Below, one piece after another: positions 42,865 to 46,493 of a stretch of 46,493 nt of DNA; positions within the stretch are counted from its first letter, which is position 1, and each line of letters opens with the position of its first letter. The notes beneath the pieces are model-generated. The model did not search any database and had not been told where the DNA came from. It worked only from the letters and a program-made list of their open reading frames with translations. The translations under genes and the position numbers were made by a program. The DNA comes from Mycolicibacterium porcinum (GTDB taxonomy: Bacteria; Actinomycetota; Actinomycetes; Mycobacteriales; Mycobacteriaceae), in NCBI GenBank assembly GCA_001942045.1, contig MSTD01000009.1, positions 44,923 through 91,415 of the forward strand, in the 5' to 3' direction.

Positions 42865-42890
42865 TTTACAGATTCTCTTGAGAATGTCAC
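42865..42890. promoter_or_regulatory. Conserved dyad, copy D (upstream of the 42972 thioesterase operon)
   Basis: TTTACA (42865-42870), 14 bases, TGTCAC (42885-42890), in the longer AGCTTTACA...TGTCACGCT form. Inside it is a perfect ATTCTC-TT-GAGAAT palindrome (42872-42885). It lies in the 206-base gap between the divergent DUF427 and 42972 genes. Confidence 0.72.
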
Positions 42891-42971
42891 GCTGTTGGGT
42901 GAGGCGGGCCACACCGCAACACCCTGTCGAGAGCGCCGGCCGATCAGGCCTTGGACCGGATTGGATGCCTT

Positions 42972-43556
42972 ATGTCCCCACAGTCAGGAATGTCCGCGCA
43001 GTTGTCCGAGGCACGCGGCGGCGCCGCGCTCGCCGTCCCGTTCGCCCCGCCGCGGGTCCGCCCCGAGAAAACGTTGCAGTATGAGCTGAAGGTGGTGGCA
43101 GGCGATGTCGCCGACGTGGTGTCGGGCATCGGTGGATGGCTGTTCGACCGGGCAATGGCAGGCTGGCGGGTCAGCGTTGCCGCCGACGAGGTGGGCGATG
43201 AGCGTGCACTACGCATCCTCGGATTGAAAGCCGTTGGCCTGAGCGGGCTATGGCGATCGACGGATCCGGATGCCGTCGTGATGACGGCCATCGGCAGCTC
43301 CCGCTTCGAGTCGGCAGACCATGGGCTTGCCGTGCACAATCCCGGTGGCGAGGTGACTTTCTTCGGTTCGCGCGCCCCCGACGGATTCGCGGGACGCATC
43401 GAGCGGGTTCAGTACCGGCCGAGCGCGGCGGCACTGGCCTTCAAAGCTCATGCCCTGCCCCTTGTCGAGGCGGACCCGGGATCGGCTGACGGAGTGGAGA
43501 CGCTGTTCCGGTGCGGGCGGTCAGCGGGACTGCTCGACCTGGTCCCGGTGTGTTGA
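42972..43556 (+). CDS. Hypothetical protein upstream of thioesterase
   Basis: A 194-residue protein that I do not recognise. It has no signal peptide or membrane helix. It contains a VSGIGGWLFDRAMAGWRVSV segment and alternating hydrophobic strands, consistent with a mixed alpha/beta fold. Its base composition and codon use match its neighbours. The ATG at 42972 is assumed; ATG at 42990 or 42951 is possible, and none has a clear ribosome site. Its stop shares a base with the start of the TesB-like gene (TGATG), so the two are translationally coupled. It lies 82 bases downstream of dyad D and probably belongs to the regulon. Confidence 0.6.
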   Translation: MSPQSGMSAQLSEARGGAALAVPFAPPRVRPEKTLQYELKVVAGDVADVVSGIGGWLFDRAMAGWRVSVAADEVGDERALRILGLKAVGLSGLWRSTDPDAVVMTAIGSSRFESADHGLAVHNPGGEVTFFGSRAPDGFAGRIERVQYRPSAAALAFKAHALPLVEADPGSADGVETLFRCGRSAGLLDLVPVC

Positions 43557-44422
43557 TGCAGACGCAGGCGTCGGTCGCCGGCCTGCTGGCAGTATTCGAC
43601 GTGACGCCCGCCGGTCCGGACCGGTTCATCGGCGCGACCGGCCCGGTCGGGACTGACGGCAGGCGGGTGGCTAAAGGTGCGCAGGCACTGGGCCAGGCCC
43701 TCGTTGCGACGGCAAAGCGATTCCCGGACAAGACGATTCGGTCGGCGCACGCGGTCTTCACCCGGCCGGTCGAGATCGAATCGACAGTCGAATTGTCCGT
43801 CAGTGTGATGCACGAGGGACGCTCGACAGCGACAGCCGTGGTGGCCGTGGAGCAGGATTCACGGGTGTGCGCGACCGTGACCGTGTTGGCCGACGTGCCC
43901 TCTGGCGACGTGGTCAGCCACCACGCGCTACGGCCCGACGTCGAGACGCCAGAAGATGCGCAGCCGGCCGGGCCGGCCATGGCCGGCCACGAGTTGCGTC
44001 TCGTCGACGTGGTCGATGTCAACAGCCCCGACGAGGTGGGGCCGCCCGAACTCTATGCCTGGCTGCGCTACGACCCGATCCCGGAACGAGACGACCTGGC
44101 CAAGGCGCTGCTGGCGTATTTCACCGGGCAACTCGGCATCTCGACCACGATGCGACCGCATCGCGGTGTCGGTACCGCGCAGGCGCACACGACGGTGTCG
44201 ACGGCCCTGATGTCGACGTCGGTCAGCTTCCACGAGGCCGTCGAGTGGGACGGCTGGCTGCTTTACAGCCATGAGAGCACTGCGGCCGGACAGGGGATGT
44301 CGTATGTCCGCGGTCAGGTGCACACCGAAGACGGCGAGCTGCTGGCGTCATTCGCGCAGGAGGGGCTGATCCGCCCGGTGCGACCGGGGGATGCCTCGAT
44401 CGATGTGCCGGCCCGGTTGTAG
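43556..44422 (+). CDS. TesB-like acyl-CoA thioesterase
   Basis: A 288-residue double-hotdog thioesterase. The first half (RFPDKTIRSAHAVFTRPVEIES) and second half (VSFHEAVEWDGWLLYSHESTAAGQGMSYVRGQVHTEDGELLASFAQEGLIRP, in part) match TesB/acyl-CoA thioesterase II. The GQGMSYVRGQ...LLASFAQEG block is the usual C-terminal signature. It releases CoA from acyl-CoA intermediates. The ATG at 43556 overlaps the upstream stop, and the 3' end carries a hairpin terminator. Confidence 0.88.
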   Translation: MQTQASVAGLLAVFDVTPAGPDRFIGATGPVGTDGRRVAKGAQALGQALVATAKRFPDKTIRSAHAVFTRPVEIESTVELSVSVMHEGRSTATAVVAVEQDSRVCATVTVLADVPSGDVVSHHALRPDVETPEDAQPAGPAMAGHELRLVDVVDVNSPDEVGPPELYAWLRYDPIPERDDLAKALLAYFTGQLGISTTMRPHRGVGTAQAHTTVSTALMSTSVSFHEAVEWDGWLLYSHESTAAGQGMSYVRGQVHTEDGELLASFAQEGLIRPVRPGDASIDVPARL

Positions 44423-44430
44423 GGCCGGCA
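44406..44430 (+). terminator. Hairpin terminator at the end of the thioesterase gene
   Basis: TGCCGGCCC (44406-44414) pairs perfectly with GGGCCGGCA (44422-44430) around a 7-base loop that includes most of the TAG stop. It lies between convergent genes and could act in both directions. Confidence 0.65.
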
Positions 44431-44444
44431 TGAGCGAGGTGCGG

Positions 44445-44699
44445 CTAGCGGATCCAGCCGCGACGGCGCAGCCAGATGTTGCGGCCCACGGCCAGCAGGA
44501 TGAGCGCCGCGAACGTGATGAGGAACCAGTTCTCGACGTGGCCGATGTGGTTGCCGCGCATCATGACCAGCAGGAAGAGCGCGGACAGGATGCCGCCGAG
44601 GTGGATCACCTTGATGTTCAGCTCCGACCAGCCCCACGCGGCGGACGGCACTTCCTCGACGTCGACGCCGTTGTTGCGCTCCACTTCGGTGCTGGCCAC
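44445..44699 (-). CDS. DUF2631 membrane protein (Rv2876-like)
   Basis: An 84-residue protein with two membrane helices (about residues 30-48 and 57-75), beginning [20 protein letters not shown] and ending RRRGWIR. This matches the actinobacterial DUF2631 family, whose M. tuberculosis member (Rv2876) lies between rlmN and dxr. It starts at the GTG at 44699, six bases after GGAGGAG; the frame runs on to 44744 without a ribosome site. It marks the return of the conserved backbone after the catabolic block. Function unknown. Confidence 0.82.
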   Translation of the reverse strand: MASTEVERNNGVDVEEVPSAAWGWSELNIKVIHLGGILSALFLLVMMRGNHIGHVENWFLITFAALILLAVGRNIWLRRRGWIR

Positions 44700-44753
44700 G
44701 GTTGCTCCTCCGGATCGAACTGGCTTCAGTCTTGGCTTGCGCACATTCTGACA

Positions 44754-44770
44754 TACGACACTGCGTCGTA
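44754..44770. promoter_or_regulatory. Inverted repeat upstream of the DUF2631 gene
   Basis: TACGAC (44754-44759) and GTCGTA (44765-44770) flank ACTGC, 55 bases upstream of the DUF2631 GTG start and just after the photolyase stop. It could be an operator or a weak terminator for the photolyase gene. Confidence 0.35.
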
Positions 44771-44786
44771 CGCGAGCCCTGGGGGT

Positions 44787-46121
44787 TCAACCGAGGAGCC
44801 GGTACCTCCGCAGTGCCTCCAGGCGCTCCTCGGCGTGGTCGGCGATCGGTTCGGGATAGGTCGCCGGTCGGTCGGTGCCGAGTTTGTGCACGTTGGCAAC
44901 GCCTGCCAGCTCCGGGACCCACTGCCGGATGTAGTCGCCGTCGGGATCGAACTTCGCGCCCTGCAGATCGGGATTGAAAACCCGGAAGTAGGGCGCGGCG
45001 TCGGTGCCGCAGCCGGCGGCCCACTGCCAGCCGTGTTGGTTGTTGGCCAGATCGCCGTCGATCAGCTGGTCGAGAAACCAGCGCGCCCCCCATTGCCAGG
45101 GCAGGTGCAGGTCTTTGACGAGGAACGACGCCACGATCATGCGCACCCGGTTATGCATGAACCCGGTCGCGGCCAGCTGGCGCATCCCGGCATCGACGAT
45201 CGGGAATCCGGTCCGGCCGTCCTTCCACGCTTCGAACGCGAGCTGCGCCGTTTCGTCGTCATCCACTTCGATCCGGTCGAAGTCCCCGTTCCAGTTGTGC
45301 CACGCGCTGTCGGGCCAGTGATGCAGCACCGCCGCATAGAAATCGCGGAATGCCAGCTCCCGCAGGTAGGCGTCATCGCCGGAGTCGAGGTCGATCGCCA
45401 TGGTCCGCGGGTGGATGGTGCCGAACTTGAGGTGCGCCGACATCCGGCTGCCGGCGTCGAGGTCGGGGCGGTCGCGCCGGGCCGGGTACTGGGCCAGACC
45501 CTGCTCCACGAACTGACGCCACTGCGTCCTCGCCGCATGCTCACCCGCGGGGAATGCCAGAGATTGTGCGGTGGAAGGAATTTCGATGCGCTGGAAGCTG
45601 GGATCGGGGATGTCCGCGGGGTCGATCCAGCGCGCCGAATCGGGGCCGGAATCCGCGGGAGCGCGCCAGCCATGGCTGCGCCAGGCACGGAAGAACGGGG
45701 TGAAGACCCGGTACGGCGCGCCATCCGATTTCATTATCCGGCCGGGCGACACCAGGTAGCCGGATCCCGTTGCGTGCAGGGCGATCTCGCCGAGGGCCAC
45801 CTGCACCGTGTCGTCGCGGCGCCGTCCGAACGGCGAGTGGTCCTGCGAGATGTGCACCGAGTCGGCGCCGACGGCCCGGGCCAGCGCCGGAATGCGCTCC
45901 TCGGGGCGGCCACGGGTCACCACCAGTTTTCCGTGGAGGCTGTCGGACAGGTCGCGCAACGCCCGATACAGATAGTGCAGGCGACGCGCACCCGAGGATG
46001 CCTCCAATCGCGGATCGAGCACATAGCAGGCCAGTACCTCGCCGTCCTGCTGCGCGGCCTCCAGCAGCGCGGGATGGTCGTGGCAGCGCAGGTCTCGGCG
46101 AAACCAGAGCAGCGTGGGCAT
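44787..46121 (-). CDS. phrB: Deoxyribodipyrimidine photolyase
   Basis: A 444-residue class I DNA photolyase/cryptochrome that uses light to split cyclobutane pyrimidine dimers. The N-terminal antenna domain starts MPTLLWFRRDLRCHDHPALL. The FAD domain holds SAHLKFGTIHPR, ELAFRDFYAAVLHH, GFPIVDAGMRQLAATGFMHNRVRM (in part) and the C-terminal WQWAAGCGTDAAPYFRVFNP, which contain the expected FAD contacts and tryptophan path. The ATG at 46121 was chosen at the start of the antenna domain; upstream codons to 46157 do not belong. It may repair CPD lesions rather than act as a sensor, judging by the intact FAD motifs. Confidence 0.94.
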   Translation of the reverse strand: MPTLLWFRRDLRCHDHPALLEAAQQDGEVLACYVLDPRLEASSGARRLHYLYRALRDLSDSLHGKLVVTRGRPEERIPALARAVGADSVHISQDHSPFGRRRDDTVQVALGEIALHATGSGYLVSPGRIMKSDGAPYRVFTPFFRAWRSHGWRAPADSGPDSARWIDPADIPDPSFQRIEIPSTAQSLAFPAGEHAARTQWRQFVEQGLAQYPARRDRPDLDAGSRMSAHLKFGTIHPRTMAIDLDSGDDAYLRELAFRDFYAAVLHHWPDSAWHNWNGDFDRIEVDDDETAQLAFEAWKDGRTGFPIVDAGMRQLAATGFMHNRVRMIVASFLVKDLHLPWQWGARWFLDQLIDGDLANNQHGWQWAAGCGTDAAPYFRVFNPDLQGAKFDPDGDYIRQWVPELAGVANVHKLGTDRPATYPEPIADHAEERLEALRRYRLLG

Positions 46122-46169
46122 GCGTCCATGCTGCCCATGAAGACACCGAAAACACATGGAAGGTGATCA

Positions 46170-46493
46170 ATGCAGTTCTGGAGCGGCACGGCATTCATGG
46201 ACACCGCCGACGCGCTGAAGGTGGCGCCGTTGCTCGACGATGCCGGCTACCACGGCATGGTGTGCTCGGATCACATGATCTATCCGCGCGAACTGTCCTC
46301 GCCCTACCCGGATTCTGCGACCGGCAAGCCGCCGTGGACGCCGGAGACCGCCTGGCCGGACTCCTGGGTGCTGATCGGAGCCATGGCCGCGCTCACCCGC
46401 CGGCTGCGATTCTCCAACGCCGTCTACGTGGCGCCCGCGCGTCCGCTGCTCGAAGTTGCCAAGCAGGTGGCCACGGCCGCGGTGATCTCGGGT
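46170..46493 (+). CDS. LLM-class F420-dependent oxidoreductase, N-terminal part (3' end outside window)
   Basis: The plus strand from ATG 46170 is open for 108 codons to the window end. It starts MQFWSGTAFMDTADALKVAP and contains DAGYHGMVCSDHMIYPREL and LTRRLRFSNAVYVAPARPLLEVAKQVA (in part). These are the first strands of the luciferase-like barrel; the GVxxxDH-type segment is typical of F420-dependent members. GGAAGGTG at 46158-46165 is the ribosome site. It is divergent from the photolyase gene. The substrate is unknown. Confidence 0.82.
   Translation, partial: MQFWSGTAFMDTADALKVAPLLDDAGYHGMVCSDHMIYPRELSSPYPDSATGKPPWTPETAWPDSWVLIGAMAALTRRLRFSNAVYVAPARPLLEVAKQVATAAVISG

Noticed and set aside
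44391..46166. 591-codon plus-strand frame opposite the photolyase
   Set aside because: The minus strand encodes a full photolyase; the plus frame has no recognisable domain.

Overview
The window is high-GC actinobacterial DNA. Gene content and order point to a fast-growing Mycobacterium (Mycolicibacterium type). The housekeeping backbone is M23 peptidase, rpsB, tsf, amidase, pyrH, frr, cdsA, rlmN and a DUF2631 membrane protein, in the order I recall for the Rv2891-Rv2876 stretch of M. tuberculosis. F420/flavin (LLM) oxidoreductases, GTG starts and probable leaderless genes also fit. I see no tRNA, rRNA, CRISPR array or intact insertion sequence. Coding capacity is nearly full; the only gene-free stretch over 300 bases (31133-31472) holds a gene remnant and a possible transposase remnant.

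Positions 1-5490 carry an LLM oxidoreductase cut by the window start, a secreted M23 peptidase, rpsB-tsf with a strong terminator, a second LLM oxidoreductase and an amidase. Positions 5636-11662 form one tight operon: two FtsX-type permeases, their ATPase, an APC amine/amino-acid permease and a copper amine oxidase. It reads as a unit for import and oxidation of a primary amine. Positions 11818-14009 hold a YgiB-like, YgiC-like and DUF350 trio (a tailed membrane protein, an ATP-grasp ligase related to glutathionylspermidine synthetase, and a small membrane protein). Next come a convergent glycerate kinase and a MarR-methyltransferase divergent pair whose 19-bp palindrome lies exactly between -35 and -10. 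The core block pyrH-frr-cdsA-rlmN follows, interrupted by an EamA exporter and divergent LysR regulator.

From 21811 to 44422 lies a catabolic block that I do not recall at this point in M. tuberculosis. It encodes two P450s, a ferredoxin, an aldehyde dehydrogenase, a zinc alcohol dehydrogenase, an SDR, a Baeyer-Villiger-type monooxygenase, an alpha/beta hydrolase, an SMP-30 lactonase-like protein, an HpcH-type aldolase, a CoA-transferase, two acyl-CoA thioesterase-like proteins, a GH3 glucosidase, an APH-like kinase, and SnoaL, NIPSNAP, SRPBCC and DUF427 proteins. The set fits stepwise oxidation and ring or chain cleavage of a hydrophobic, possibly glycosylated, terpenoid- or steroid-like compound; the substrate is inferred only. 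Five promoter regions in this block share one dyad, TTTACA-N14-TGT(C/A)A(C/A), always with the same spacing. Two TetR regulators encoded in the block have identical DNA-binding helices. Together these suggest one co-regulated system of roughly 18 to 20 genes.

The right end returns to backbone: a DUF2631 membrane protein, a DNA photolyase, and a third LLM oxidoreductase cut by the window end.
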